Numbered from the stretch's first letter, positions 40,859-48,718 are shown. The stretch is DNA of 64,000 nt from CAZBDU01 sp964490725 (GCA_964490725.1 CAZBDU010000015.1:1-64000), one strand, 5' to 3'. Numbers and translations are program-made. Notes: generated from the sequence alone by a model not told the origin.

Positions 40859-41210
40859 CCCGAGCCTCCTTGCCCTGGTCCGCGACTGTCGAACGGGAGA
40901 AGTCCGCCGCCCGCCTCAGCGCTTCCTCATCGTCCTTCCCCGGCGGACCGTAGAGCGCAGGCGAGGGAACGATATGAAGGGGCAGCGGAAGCCTCAGGTG
41001 GATTGCATCCGTCGGGCAGTCCACGACGCAGCCGCCGCAGTACCAGCATTCCTGCGGGTAGGCCACCAGTGGTGGCGCTTCCAGATTGCCGGCCGGCATT
41101 GCCGGAGAGCCGTCCTGGCTCGTTGCCGGGACGGCAAACACATTCTGAGGGCAGATGTCGTAGCATATGCCGCAGAAGTTGCAGAGCTCGCTGTCAATGA
41201 CTGGGGGCAT
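40851..41210 (-). CDS. Two-cluster ferredoxin subunit (AprB-like)
   Basis: This 119-residue protein has two [4Fe-4S] motifs: CNFCGICYDICP (about residues 10-21) and CWYCGGCVVDCP (about 55-66). They are separated by a loop longer than in simple ferredoxins, as in AprB. It is the electron-transfer partner of the overlapping flavoprotein gene. AGGAGG precedes the ATG at 41210, and a promoter lies at 41319-41347. Confidence 0.88.
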   Translation of the reverse strand: MPPVIDSELCNFCGICYDICPQNVFAVPATSQDGSPAMPAGNLEAPPLVAYPQECWYCGGCVVDCPTDAIHLRLPLPLHIVPSPALYGPPGKDDEEALRRAADFSRSTVADQGKEARGV

Positions 41211-41318
41211 CGGTAGTCCTCCTGATCTGGTACTTCACCTCAAGCGTCGAGCGCGATACTGGGAAACCCGCCAGGGTACGATTCTCTGTATGCTGGCTTC
41301 CTTTGATCCGGGAGCCCG

Positions 41319-41347
41319 ATCATAGCAACTGGGAGGCGAAAAGTCAA
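41319..41347 (-). promoter_or_regulatory. Promoter of the ferredoxin/flavoprotein pair
   Basis: On the minus strand TTGACT (41347-41342) and TATGAT (41324-41319) are 17 bases apart, and TGC precedes the -10, giving an extended -10 as well. Initiation near 41312 leaves about 100 bases of leader. Confidence 0.6.
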
Positions 41348-41415
41348 ACTGGATGCCGCCGCATCGTGAGCAGGCAATGCCAATTATTGAGAAAACGCGG
41401 CCGGGAAGGCGCGTG

Positions 41416-42861
41416 TCATCCGTTTCCTTCTCCTCTGGCGATCCGGTAGATCTCCTGGGCCGCCTTGCTCTCCAGGGGGAGCGGAGCATGCTCCTGGAGG
41501 ATCTGCTCCGCCCGTTCATGAGCCCTCTCGAACAGGGTTCTGCTGCCTTGTTCCGCCCAGGTGTCGTAATTGTTGCGATCCATCAGCCCCGGGAACCAGG
41601 ACTCCTGCCGGAAGTGTCTGAGGGTGTGGTCGTGGGTCAGGTAGTTGCCTGCCGGGCCGACCTCCTCGATGACCGGGAGGGCCAGATGCTCGGGGCTGAC
41701 ATCGACCCCGCGGCCGAAACGTTTGACGAAGCTGGCCACCTCGTCGCAGATGACCAGGCTTTCCAGGGACCCGGTCATTCCCATCTCCAGATAGCCCATA
41801 TCGTGGATCAGGTTGTTGCCGATCAGGTACTCGTTGAAGATCGTCATCCCGATCTCGACCCCCGCCTGCTGGTCCAGGGTCTTGGCGTCTGCGGCACCCG
41901 CCTTGGCGAAGGTGGGAATGCCGTAGTACAGGGCCATTTCCTTGTTCATGATCGAGGCGAGCAGGATCTCTGGAGCCACGTAGGGACAGGCCATGGTGCG
42001 CATATCGAGAAAAGCCACCGAAGTGTCGACGATCAGAGGCGCCCCGGGGGCCTTCAGCTGATGGATCACCAGCCCACTCAACATGCGGGCGTTGCCCTGC
42101 ACGAAGCCTCCCGCCAGGGTCGCCGGTGCGGTGGAGCCCCCTATGTCCACGGAATGGTACTCCACCGGAATTCCTCTCTCTGCGCAGAAGAGCACCTTCT
42201 CGATGGAGTCCCTGGGATGAATGAAGGGGGCGATGGCCATGGCGTAGTGTATCAGGAAGGGCTTCCCGTTCAGCCGCTCGGCGCCTCCGGCTGCGATCGC
42301 CGCCATTTCGTGGATGTCCCGCAGGCCATCCAGGCTCCAGGCGGTGAACATGATCGGCTTGGCCGAGTTTTCCACCATCGCCGCGAAGTGATGGCGGTCG
42401 GAGCGATCCACCGGTGCGTCGCTGGCCAGACCCAGGCTCATGATGAAATCCACGTTGTCCAGGCCGTCGGCCAGGCGGGCCGCTCGCTTCACGTCGGCCA
42501 GGAGGGCGGGCCGCCGGTTGCCCGTCTGGAAGTCGAGCACGCTGGGAGTGTCCGAGCCGGTCCCGAAATGGGCCTTCCGGCCCTCCAGGGACATGGCCGG
42601 TGCCCCGCTGCGATCGTAGATCTCGATCTTCTCCGGTACGGTTTGCAGGGCCCGCCTCACAACGCGCTCGGGGATCAGGACGCGGTGGTTCGCGTCCACG
42701 CTGCAGCCTGCCTCATGCAGCAGCCGCAGAGCCTCCTCCTCGTGGACCAGAACACCGTTGCGCTGCAGAACTCGCAAGCTCGATCGGTGAATCTCTTCCT
42801 TTTGTTCCTGTTCCAGGAGCGTCACGCGTGGCTGCGCGCGAACGAAAAAGTCATTCTTCAT
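41416..42861 (-). CDS. MttB-superfamily methyltransferase lacking pyrrolysine
   Basis: This 481-residue protein is a non-pyrrolysine member of the trimethylamine methyltransferase superfamily, relatives of MtgB, MtpB, MtcB and MtyB. Typical segments are HRSSLRVLQRNGVLVHEEEA (about residue 25), HFGTGSDTPSVLD (about 98), PFIHPRDSIEKVLFCAERGI (about 220), EYHSVDIGGSTAPATLAGGF (about 245) and GIPTFAKAGAADAKTLDQQA (about 330). No internal TAG occurs. Such enzymes transfer a methyl from quaternary amines (betaines, carnitine) to a corrinoid protein. No second corrinoid gene is adjacent, so it may share the one at 29930. GGAG precedes the ATG; it follows the ParB-Lrp gene by 47 bases. Confidence 0.88.
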   Translation of the reverse strand: MKNDFFVRAQPRVTLLEQEQKEEIHRSSLRVLQRNGVLVHEEEALRLLHEAGCSVDANHRVLIPERVVRRALQTVPEKIEIYDRSGAPAMSLEGRKAHFGTGSDTPSVLDFQTGNRRPALLADVKRAARLADGLDNVDFIMSLGLASDAPVDRSDRHHFAAMVENSAKPIMFTAWSLDGLRDIHEMAAIAAGGAERLNGKPFLIHYAMAIAPFIHPRDSIEKVLFCAERGIPVEYHSVDIGGSTAPATLAGGFVQGNARMLSGLVIHQLKAPGAPLIVDTSVAFLDMRTMACPYVAPEILLASIMNKEMALYYGIPTFAKAGAADAKTLDQQAGVEIGMTIFNEYLIGNNLIHDMGYLEMGMTGSLESLVICDEVASFVKRFGRGVDVSPEHLALPVIEEVGPAGNYLTHDHTLRHFRQESWFPGLMDRNNYDTWAEQGSRTLFERAHERAEQILQEHAPLPLESKAAQEIYRIARGEGNG

Positions 42862-42908
42862 CTGGTGCTCCGATCCCTCCGCCTCTGGCTGTGAATGTGA
42901 CCGTCCCT

Positions 42909-43988
42909 TCAGGTTGCTTTCTTGTCTGCTTTGATCTTCGAAAGACCCGGTATCAAAGTTTGGGTGCTCAGTATACCGCGAATGTGGTGGATGTTCTCCC
43001 GGACGTAGCGACCGATCACTTCGGCGTCCGAGGATGCCAGATTTCTGCTCAAGACGAGCTTCGCGATCACGTCGATGCTCCCGTGCACCGAATGCACCTC
43101 TTTCACCTCATCCAAAGAGAAAAGCTTCTCCAATATCTGGCACTCTTTCCTGGCGGTGATGGTGATCAGAACGAATACCGTGATCTCGCGGAGCATGCTG
43201 GGGTACTCGTTCCGCGCGACGTTTCTCATGCTCTCCCGAAACTCTTCCATGCTGCGGGCAAGGCTCCTGTCGATCGTGGACCCGAAAGATCGGGAATGGC
43301 TGCGCTCCCACTGATGTACGGAGATATATGCATAGAGGTCCGACACGGTGCGTTTGCGGAAGAAAGCCAACAGGCCCGCTTTCTCCAGCATCGCCGTCAG
43401 TGGCTGATAGATCGTCCTGTACCAGTCCTCGGCCGCTTCCTCCAGGGGGACCGCTGTCCTGGCCTGCTCTTCCAGGTACTGCCGGTGTCCGGTGACTTGT
43501 CTCAAGAGGTGGCGATACTGGTTCGGTTCGGTGAGCGCGATGGAATGCCGGAGCCCGCTCTTCTCCTCGAACTCGCTTCTTTCCCGGTAGAGGACGTTCT
43601 CCGCCGTACCCCTGGAGGGGAGAAACTCGATGACCCGGGCGTTGATCTCTTCGAAGCCTCTCTCCTTGGCCGCAGAGATGCGATAGTTGCCGTCCACGAC
43701 GAAGTACTCGTCCTTGATCTTGTATAGATTGACAGGGGGAAGGGGCCTGCCCTGTTCCATCATTCTGCGTATGCGAAGAAGCCGTTCCCGAGGCCGGTCC
43801 CTCTTCAGACGGAACCTGCTGTCGAAGTCCAGATAGCGATTGACGCTGCCTACGATCTGGGAAAGCGCCACGGTCTGCTGGCCGCGATCCCGGTACTCGA
43901 AGGCTCCCTCTTTCTGCTGCTCGTCACGGAAGCGTTTGATCTTCCCCGACTTCTCTGCGGGAGCGTCCTGAAAGTCTGAGCTACTCAC
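42909..43988 (-). CDS. ParB-like/Lrp-AsnC ligand-domain fusion, putative regulator
   Basis: This 359-residue protein has an N-terminal ParB/Srx-type nuclease-fold domain (residues about 40-125; RPRERLLRIRRMMEQGRPLP then FVVDGNYRISAAKE). A helical middle region (about 130-255) follows. The C-terminal domain resembles the RAM ligand-binding domain of Lrp/AsnC (VFVLITITARKECQILEKLF, VKEVHSVHGSIDVIAKLVLS). There is no visible helix-turn-helix. RAM domains sense amino acids or related metabolites, so it may link such a signal to the methyltransferase operon. The GTG start overlaps the TAG of a 31-codon ORF, suggesting coupled translation. Confidence 0.75.
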   Translation of the reverse strand: MSSSDFQDAPAEKSGKIKRFRDEQQKEGAFEYRDRGQQTVALSQIVGSVNRYLDFDSRFRLKRDRPRERLLRIRRMMEQGRPLPPVNLYKIKDEYFVVDGNYRISAAKERGFEEINARVIEFLPSRGTAENVLYRERSEFEEKSGLRHSIALTEPNQYRHLLRQVTGHRQYLEEQARTAVPLEEAAEDWYRTIYQPLTAMLEKAGLLAFFRKRTVSDLYAYISVHQWERSHSRSFGSTIDRSLARSMEEFRESMRNVARNEYPSMLREITVFVLITITARKECQILEKLFSLDEVKEVHSVHGSIDVIAKLVLSRNLASSDAEVIGRYVRENIHHIRGILSTQTLIPGLSKIKADKKAT

Positions 43989-44076
43989 AGCCTTTGTCGA
44001 GCCCGACGAGCGCGGTCCCCGGGCAGCCCACGGAGCGGGGTTCGACAGGATGGGATACCGCCAGGATCTTCTTCAT
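43981..44076 (-). CDS. 31-codon small ORF leading the methyltransferase operon
   Basis: ATG at 44076 opens a 31-residue frame (MKKILAVSHPVEPRSVGCPG then TALVGLDKGCE). AGAGG lies six bases upstream, and an extended -10 (TGATATATT) 26 bases upstream. Its TAG overlaps the GTG of the ParB-Lrp gene as GTGAGTAG. The two Cys are at positions 18 and 30. I recognise no family. It may be a real micropeptide or simply a translational coupler for the next gene, which has no good ribosome-binding site of its own. Confidence 0.5.
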   Translation of the reverse strand: MKKILAVSHPVEPRSVGCPGTALVGLDKGCE

Positions 44077-44101
44077 TGATGCCTCTGGCAAGGTCGTAGA
44101 C

Positions 44102-44110
44102 AATATATCA
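44102..44110 (-). promoter_or_regulatory. Extended -10 of the small-ORF/ParB-Lrp/MttB operon
   Basis: On the minus strand TGATATATT gives TG-N-TATATT. Its complement AATATATCA is identical to the nine bases at 44182-44190 in the divergent TRAP promoter, so the two promoters may share a regulator. Confidence 0.4.
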
Positions 44111-44157
44111 AACCAGGCCAAACAAGGGAATCAGGCGGCTTCCCGTCGAATCGGCCC

Positions 44158-44195
44158 TTGACGGCGTTTCCGGGTGGCCTTAATATATCAGATAT
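44158..44195 (+). promoter_or_regulatory. TRAP operon promoter with overlapping palindromic operator
   Basis: TTGACG at 44158-44163 and TAATAT at 44181-44186 are 17 bases apart. The palindrome ATATC-A-GATAT (44185-44195) overlaps the -10, an ideal place for repression. The core TATC-N-GATA is shared with the operator at 48705-48718. The adjacent GntR protein (47952) is the candidate binder. Confidence 0.6.
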
Positions 44196-44216
44196 CTAAA
44201 TACAAGGGGGTCTTTC

Positions 44217-45230
44217 ATGAAAACGTGTGCTCGTGCGGTGCTGGGGGCGGCCGTCCTTCTGCTCCTGGCGGCCATGCCGCTCGTGGCAGGGGGCGGAACG
44301 GAGGGCGCGGGGCAGAAGTACGTGCTCAAGTTCAACCACGTGCTGAACCAGAACGATCCCTTCCACAAGGCGTTCGTGAAGTGGTCCGAAGCGGTGGGGC
44401 AGCGCTCCGGGGGGAACCTGACGGTGGAGGTGTTCCACAGCGCGCAGCTCGGGGTGGAGGAGGACATCATCGAGCAGATCCGCATGGGAGCGAATGTCGG
44501 TCAGAACACCGACTCCGCGCGCATGGGGAACTACATCCCCGGCATCGCCGTGATGAACGGGCCGTACTTCGTGGACAGCCTGGACGAGGTGGCCAGGCTC
44601 ACCCAGGCGCCTACCATCCAGAACTGGCTGGCGGAGCTGGAAAACAAGTACGGGATCAAGGTCCTCTCCTTCAACTGGGTGCAGGGCTTCCGCAACTTCC
44701 TGACCAACAAGCCCGTCTACAGCCCGGCGGACCTGAAGGGCCTGCGCATCCGCGCCCCCGGAGCGCCCATCTGGATGGAATCCGTGCGCGCGCTGGGGCC
44801 CACGCCGGTCGCCCTGGCGTTCAGCGAGATCTACTCGGCCATCCAGACCAAGACGGTGGACGGTGCGGGGAACGTCAACGTCAACACCCTGAACACCAAG
44901 CTCTACGAGGTGTGCGACTACCTGGTGGAGACCAAGCACATCCTGCTCATCAACTTCGAGGTGGTGAGCGCCAAGTGGTTCAACTCTCTGCCCGCCGAGT
45001 ATCAGAAGATCCTCCAGGAGGAGTGCGACAAGGCGGGCCGGGCGGTGTCGCGGGAGGTGGAGCAGTTTTCAGAGGACGCCAAGGCGCAGCTTGCCGAGAA
45101 GGGGATGACCGTCATTCCCTATTCCGACCTCGACATCCCGGCGTTCAAGGCCGCCGGCGTGCAGGCCTATGAGAAGCTGGGCATCCTGGACGCGTACAAC
45201 CAGGTCCACAGGGAGATCGGGAAGATGTAG
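44217..45230 (+). CDS. dctP: TRAP transporter substrate-binding protein (DctP type)
   Basis: This 337-residue protein has a signal peptide ending near VAGGGTE. The DctP fold follows: FNHVLNQNDPFHKAFVKWSE, QIRMGANVGQNTDSARMGNY, KPVYSPADLKGLRIRAPGAP (the conserved Arg that binds a carboxylate) and FSEIYSAIQTKTVDGAGN. It captures an organic or sugar acid in the periplasm for the DctQM permease. AAGGGGG precedes the ATG, and a strong hairpin follows the gene. The following SDR gene suggests the substrate is oxidised or reduced at a hydroxyl group. Confidence 0.94.
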   Translation: MKTCARAVLGAAVLLLLAAMPLVAGGGTEGAGQKYVLKFNHVLNQNDPFHKAFVKWSEAVGQRSGGNLTVEVFHSAQLGVEEDIIEQIRMGANVGQNTDSARMGNYIPGIAVMNGPYFVDSLDEVARLTQAPTIQNWLAELENKYGIKVLSFNWVQGFRNFLTNKPVYSPADLKGLRIRAPGAPIWMESVRALGPTPVALAFSEIYSAIQTKTVDGAGNVNVNTLNTKLYEVCDYLVETKHILLINFEVVSAKWFNSLPAEYQKILQEECDKAGRAVSREVEQFSEDAKAQLAEKGMTVIPYSDLDIPAFKAAGVQAYEKLGILDAYNQVHREIGKM

Positions 45231-45254
45231 CTCCTTCCCGAGACGGTAGCACGG

Positions 45255-45299
45255 AAAAGGGGCGTGCTGTTCGAGCGCCTGGAGACAGCAGCCCCTTTT
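45255..45299 (+). terminator. Attenuator/terminator hairpin between dctP and dctQ
   Basis: Left arm AAAAGGGGC-G-TGCTGT (45255-45270) pairs with ACAGCAGCCCCTTTT (45285-45299): 15 base pairs with one bulge and a 14-base loop. Read-through would give less dctQM than dctP mRNA. Confidence 0.7.
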
Positions 45300-45346
45300 G
45301 ATTCTGGCACGACAGGTCGAGACCGGGAAAGATTGGGGAGGCGAAG

Positions 45347-45853
45347 ATGAGCAAGAAATGGGAACTGTTCTATAGAATCGAGGAGTACACGGCGGCGTTC
45401 CTGCTCCTGGGCGCCACCCTGGTGATCTTCTTTGCGGCGGTGTTCCGCAGCTTCGATCATCCCCTCAACTGGTCCCTGGACATCGCCCTGTTCCTGTTCG
45501 CCTGGAGCGTTTTCCTCAGCGCGGATGTGGCGCTGCGCAAGGGAAACCTGGTGAACGTCGACTTTCTGGTGGCGCGCTTCCCTCCGCCCGTCCAGAAGAC
45601 GATCGGCGTGGCGGTCTACCTCGTCATCGTGGTCTTCCTGGCGACGCTGGTGGGATTCGGCGTGTACCTGAGCTACGTCACCCGGGCCCGGGCCTTCCAG
45701 GGGATCCCCCAGTTCAGCTACACCTGGGTGACCTTGAGCGTTCCGGTTGCAGGGACGCTTCAGATCATCAACTGCGTGCGCATCATCCGGGGATTCCTGG
45801 CCCGGCAGGAAAGCGCTCCGCCTCCGGCGGAGGGTGAGGCCGAGGCCCTGTAG
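45347..45853 (+). CDS. dctQ: TRAP transporter small membrane subunit (DctQ type)
   Basis: This 168-residue protein has four transmembrane helices and the DctQ pattern (LFLFAWSVFLSADVALRKGN near residue 50; FSYTWVTLSVPVAGTLQIIN near 125). It works with the DctM subunit encoded 26 bases downstream and the binding protein upstream. GGGGAGG precedes the ATG. Confidence 0.92.
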   Translation: MSKKWELFYRIEEYTAAFLLLGATLVIFFAAVFRSFDHPLNWSLDIALFLFAWSVFLSADVALRKGNLVNVDFLVARFPPPVQKTIGVAVYLVIVVFLATLVGFGVYLSYVTRARAFQGIPQFSYTWVTLSVPVAGTLQIINCVRIIRGFLARQESAPPPAEGEAEAL

Positions 45854-45879
45854 GTGGGAGGCGGTAGGAGAGGCACACC

Positions 45880-47160
45880 ATGCTGCTGGTAACGATTCTG
45901 TTCCTGGTCTTCCTCGCCTTCGGGATGCCCGTGGCGTTCGCCATTGGGATCGCCGGGATCGCCTTCTTCCTGCAGCACCCCGAGCTTCCCTTTTCGATGA
46001 CCGTGCAGCTGCCCATCTCGCAGACGCAGAACTCGCCGCTTCTGGCCGTGCCGCTGTTCATCTTCGCCGGCAACCTCATGAACGCCGCGGGCATCACCGA
46101 GCGGCTCATCCGCCTGTCCACCCTGCTCACCGGCCACATCCGGGGAGGGCTGGCGCAGGTGAGCGTGGTGCTCAGCACGCTCATGGGAGGGGTCTCGGGA
46201 TCCGCCACGGCGGATGCAGCCATGGAGGCGCGCCTGCTGGGGATCGGCATGATCAGGAAGGGGTACGCCAGGGGCTACACGGCCAGCGTCATCGGCTTCA
46301 CCTCCCTGATCACCGCCACGATCCCGCCGGGGGTCGGGATCATCATCTACGGCACCACCGGAGACGTTTCCATCGGGCAGCTGTTCATGGCCGGCCTGGT
46401 GGTGGGCCTGATCATGATGGTCATGCTCATGGTGACCGTGTCGATCACCGCGCGGATCCGGGGCTACAAGCCCGAGCGTCCCCGGCGGGCCACGCTGAGG
46501 GAGATCGCCGCCTCGCTGGGGGAAACGGTCTGGGCTCTGATCTTCCCCATCCTGCTCCTGGTGGGCCTGCGCTTCGGGCTGTTCACCCCCTCGGAGGTGG
46601 GCGCCTTCGCCTGCGTGTACGGCATCTTCGTCGGGGTGTTCATCTACCGGGAGCTCACCTGGAAGAAGTTCCTGGAGACGCTGCGCACCACGGTGGGCGA
46701 CGTGGGGGCGGTGATGTTCATCATCGCTCTCTCGGGGCTGTTCCGCTACGGCATCCCTTTCGAGCACGTACCGGAGGCGCTCACCTCGCTGATCACCGGA
46801 ATCTCCACGAACGTCCATCTGGTCCTCCTCATCGTCATCGTCTTCCTGGTGTTTGCCGGCATGTTCATTGAGGGCTCCGTGTGCATCCTGCTGTTCACGC
46901 CGATTCTCCTGCCCATGGTGATGACCCTGGGAGTGGACCCCGTCCACTTCGGCCTCATCATGTGCACCACCATCACCATGGGCCTGCTCACCCCGCCGGT
47001 GGGGATATCAATGTACGCGGTGTGCGGGATCCTGGAATGCTCCACCGGCGCCTATATGAGGGAGATGTTCCCCTTCCTCATCACCATCGTCATCGAGCTG
47101 GCCTTCCTGGTCTTCTTCCCGGACGTGGTGCTCTTCCTTCCCCGGCTGCTGTTCTCGTGA
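45880..47160 (+). CDS. dctM: TRAP transporter large membrane subunit (DctM type)
   Basis: This 426-residue protein has about twelve helices and the DctM signatures PLFIFAGNLMNAAGIT (about residue 58), GGVSGSATADAAM (about 102) and ATIPPGVGIIIYGTTGDVSI (about 148), with PVGISMYAV near the C-terminus. It is the sodium-driven permease of the TRAP system. Twelve bases separate it from the SDR gene. Confidence 0.95.
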   Translation: MLLVTILFLVFLAFGMPVAFAIGIAGIAFFLQHPELPFSMTVQLPISQTQNSPLLAVPLFIFAGNLMNAAGITERLIRLSTLLTGHIRGGLAQVSVVLSTLMGGVSGSATADAAMEARLLGIGMIRKGYARGYTASVIGFTSLITATIPPGVGIIIYGTTGDVSIGQLFMAGLVVGLIMMVMLMVTVSITARIRGYKPERPRRATLREIAASLGETVWALIFPILLLVGLRFGLFTPSEVGAFACVYGIFVGVFIYRELTWKKFLETLRTTVGDVGAVMFIIALSGLFRYGIPFEHVPEALTSLITGISTNVHLVLLIVIVFLVFAGMFIEGSVCILLFTPILLPMVMTLGVDPVHFGLIMCTTITMGLLTPPVGISMYAVCGILECSTGAYMREMFPFLITIVIELAFLVFFPDVVLFLPRLLFS

Positions 47161-47172
47161 GGGAGCTCTATC

Positions 47173-47913
47173 ATGCGCCTGGAGAACGCCGTGGCCGTGG
47201 TGACGGGAGCCGCACGAGGAATCGGGAAGGCCATCGCGCTGCGGCTGGCCCGTGAGGGAGCGTGCGTCGGCCTCGTGGACGTGCGCGACACCCGCCTGCT
47301 CGCCGAGCTGATGGGCGCGGAGGGGCTCGCCGCCCTGGCCCTCTGCGCCGACATCACGGAGCCTGGCTCGGTATCCCGGGCGGTGGATCAGGTGGTGCGG
47401 GAGCGCGGCCGGATCGATGTGCTGGTCAACAATGCGGGAGTGATCGCCCGGGGCACCATCCTGGAGCTGAGCCACCAGGAGTGGAGGCGGGTGATCGAGG
47501 TGAACCTCCACGGAACTTTCAACTGCTGCAAGGCCGTGATCCCCCACATGGTGGAGGGCGGCTACGGGCGAATCGTCAACATCACCTCCGTGGCGGGCAA
47601 GATGGGGGACATCACCGCGGCGCCGGCCTACGGCGCCTCCAAGGGGGCCATCAACACGTTGACGAAATCCCTGGCCCGCGAGCTCTGCGGGTACAACATC
47701 ACGGTGAACGCAGTGGCGCCTCACGCCATCGAGACCGACATGAGCGCGGAGTGGTCCGAGGAGAAGCGGCGCGCCGTCATCGATTCCATCCCCGTCCGGC
47801 GGCTGGGCAGGCCCGAGGAAGTGGCGGAGGCGGTGCTGTTCCTGGCTGGCAAGGAGGCTTCGTTCATCACCGGTGAGATTCTGGACGTCAACGGAGGATA
47901 CCTCATGGACTGA
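47173..47913 (+). CDS. Short-chain dehydrogenase/reductase (FabG-like)
   Basis: This 246-residue classical SDR has the cofactor motif TGAARGIGKA (about residues 12-21), NNAG near 88, catalytic Ser in NITSVAGKMG (about 140) and Y-x3-K in AYGASKGA (about 153-160). An acidic residue after the second strand (VDVRD) favours NAD. Its place in the TRAP operon suggests it oxidises the imported hydroxyacid or sugar acid. Confidence 0.9.
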   Translation: MRLENAVAVVTGAARGIGKAIALRLAREGACVGLVDVRDTRLLAELMGAEGLAALALCADITEPGSVSRAVDQVVRERGRIDVLVNNAGVIARGTILELSHQEWRRVIEVNLHGTFNCCKAVIPHMVEGGYGRIVNITSVAGKMGDITAAPAYGASKGAINTLTKSLARELCGYNITVNAVAPHAIETDMSAEWSEEKRRAVIDSIPVRRLGRPEEVAEAVLFLAGKEASFITGEILDVNGGYLMD

Positions 47914-47951
47914 CTCGCCGGGCGTTGACCCTGTGCGGTCATTCCGGGAGG

Positions 47952-48647
47952 ATGAAGAAAGCAATGGCCGACGGATCCCCTGAAATCGTCTATCCCCGAC
48001 TGAGTGAGCGGGTCTACGACTACCTGTGCAACCAGGTGATCGAGGGGGCCATCCGCTACGGTGAGCGCGTCAGCATCAAGGCCCTCTCGGAGAGGCTGAA
48101 GGTGAGCACCATGCCCGTGCGGGATGCTCTGAAGATGCTGGAGACCGAGGGGGTGGTGCAGATCATCCCCAGGAGTAGCTGCGTTTTCAAGGTGCCCACC
48201 CGGAAGTCCACCCTGGACGCTTTCGCCATGCGGGAGATGCTGGAGCTGCAGAGCATGGAGGCCATATACGCCTCCATTGGCCGCGAGGAGCTGGCCCGGC
48301 TTGGCGGGATCGTGCAGACCATGGGCCAGGCGCTGGAGGAGAGTCCGGGCCCCGAGGACATCCGCCGCTACATCGACCTGGACCGCGCGTTCCACACTGA
48401 GCTGTGCGCGCTGTCCAGGAACGAGTACCTGGTGAAGTTCTACCGGGAGGTCAGCCTGCACCTCAACATGACCTTCACCTACAGGATCGGGGTGGAGCCG
48501 GACATCGCAGGCACCTACGCGGACCACCGCAGGATCGTGGAGCTCCTGCGGAAGCACTCCCCTGAGGTGCTGGACCTGCTGAAAGGCCACCTGGAGCGCA
48601 GCCGGGAGGAGATCGTCAACGGCCGCCTGTTCCAGAGCCTGGAGTGA
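47952..48647 (+). CDS. GntR family regulator with FCD domain
   Basis: This 231-residue protein has an N-terminal winged helix (LSERVYDYLCNQVIEGAIRY, SIKALSERLKVSTMPVRDAL) and an FCD helical effector domain (EMLELQSMEAIYASI, DLDRAFHTELCALSRNEYL, DHRRIVELLRKHSPEVL) with metal-binding His and Asp. GGGAGG immediately precedes the ATG at 47952; the ATG at 47964 is the alternative. It lies between the TRAP and sugar ABC operons, both of which carry TATC-N-GATA palindromes over their -10, so it probably represses both. Confidence 0.9.
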   Translation: MKKAMADGSPEIVYPRLSERVYDYLCNQVIEGAIRYGERVSIKALSERLKVSTMPVRDALKMLETEGVVQIIPRSSCVFKVPTRKSTLDAFAMREMLELQSMEAIYASIGREELARLGGIVQTMGQALEESPGPEDIRRYIDLDRAFHTELCALSRNEYLVKFYREVSLHLNMTFTYRIGVEPDIAGTYADHRRIVELLRKHSPEVLDLLKGHLERSREEIVNGRLFQSLE

Positions 48648-48682
48648 GCGCGTCGATCCGTCCAGCCGAACCGCCAGATTGC

Positions 48683-48718
48683 TTGACAGCGCGAACGGCG
48701 GGGGATTATCCTGATAAT
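48683..48718 (+). promoter_or_regulatory. Sugar ABC operon promoter with palindromic operator
   Basis: TTGACA at 48683-48688 and TATCCT at 48707-48712 are 18 bases apart. The perfect palindrome ATTATC-CT-GATAAT (48705-48718) overlaps the -10, matching the arrangement at the TRAP promoter. Confidence 0.6.

Noticed and set aside
39155..41210. Adenylylsulfate reductase (dissimilatory sulfate metabolism)
   Set aside because: Only the general AprBA-like layout is present; sat, qmo or dsr genes are missing and the setting is methyl/amino-acid metabolism.
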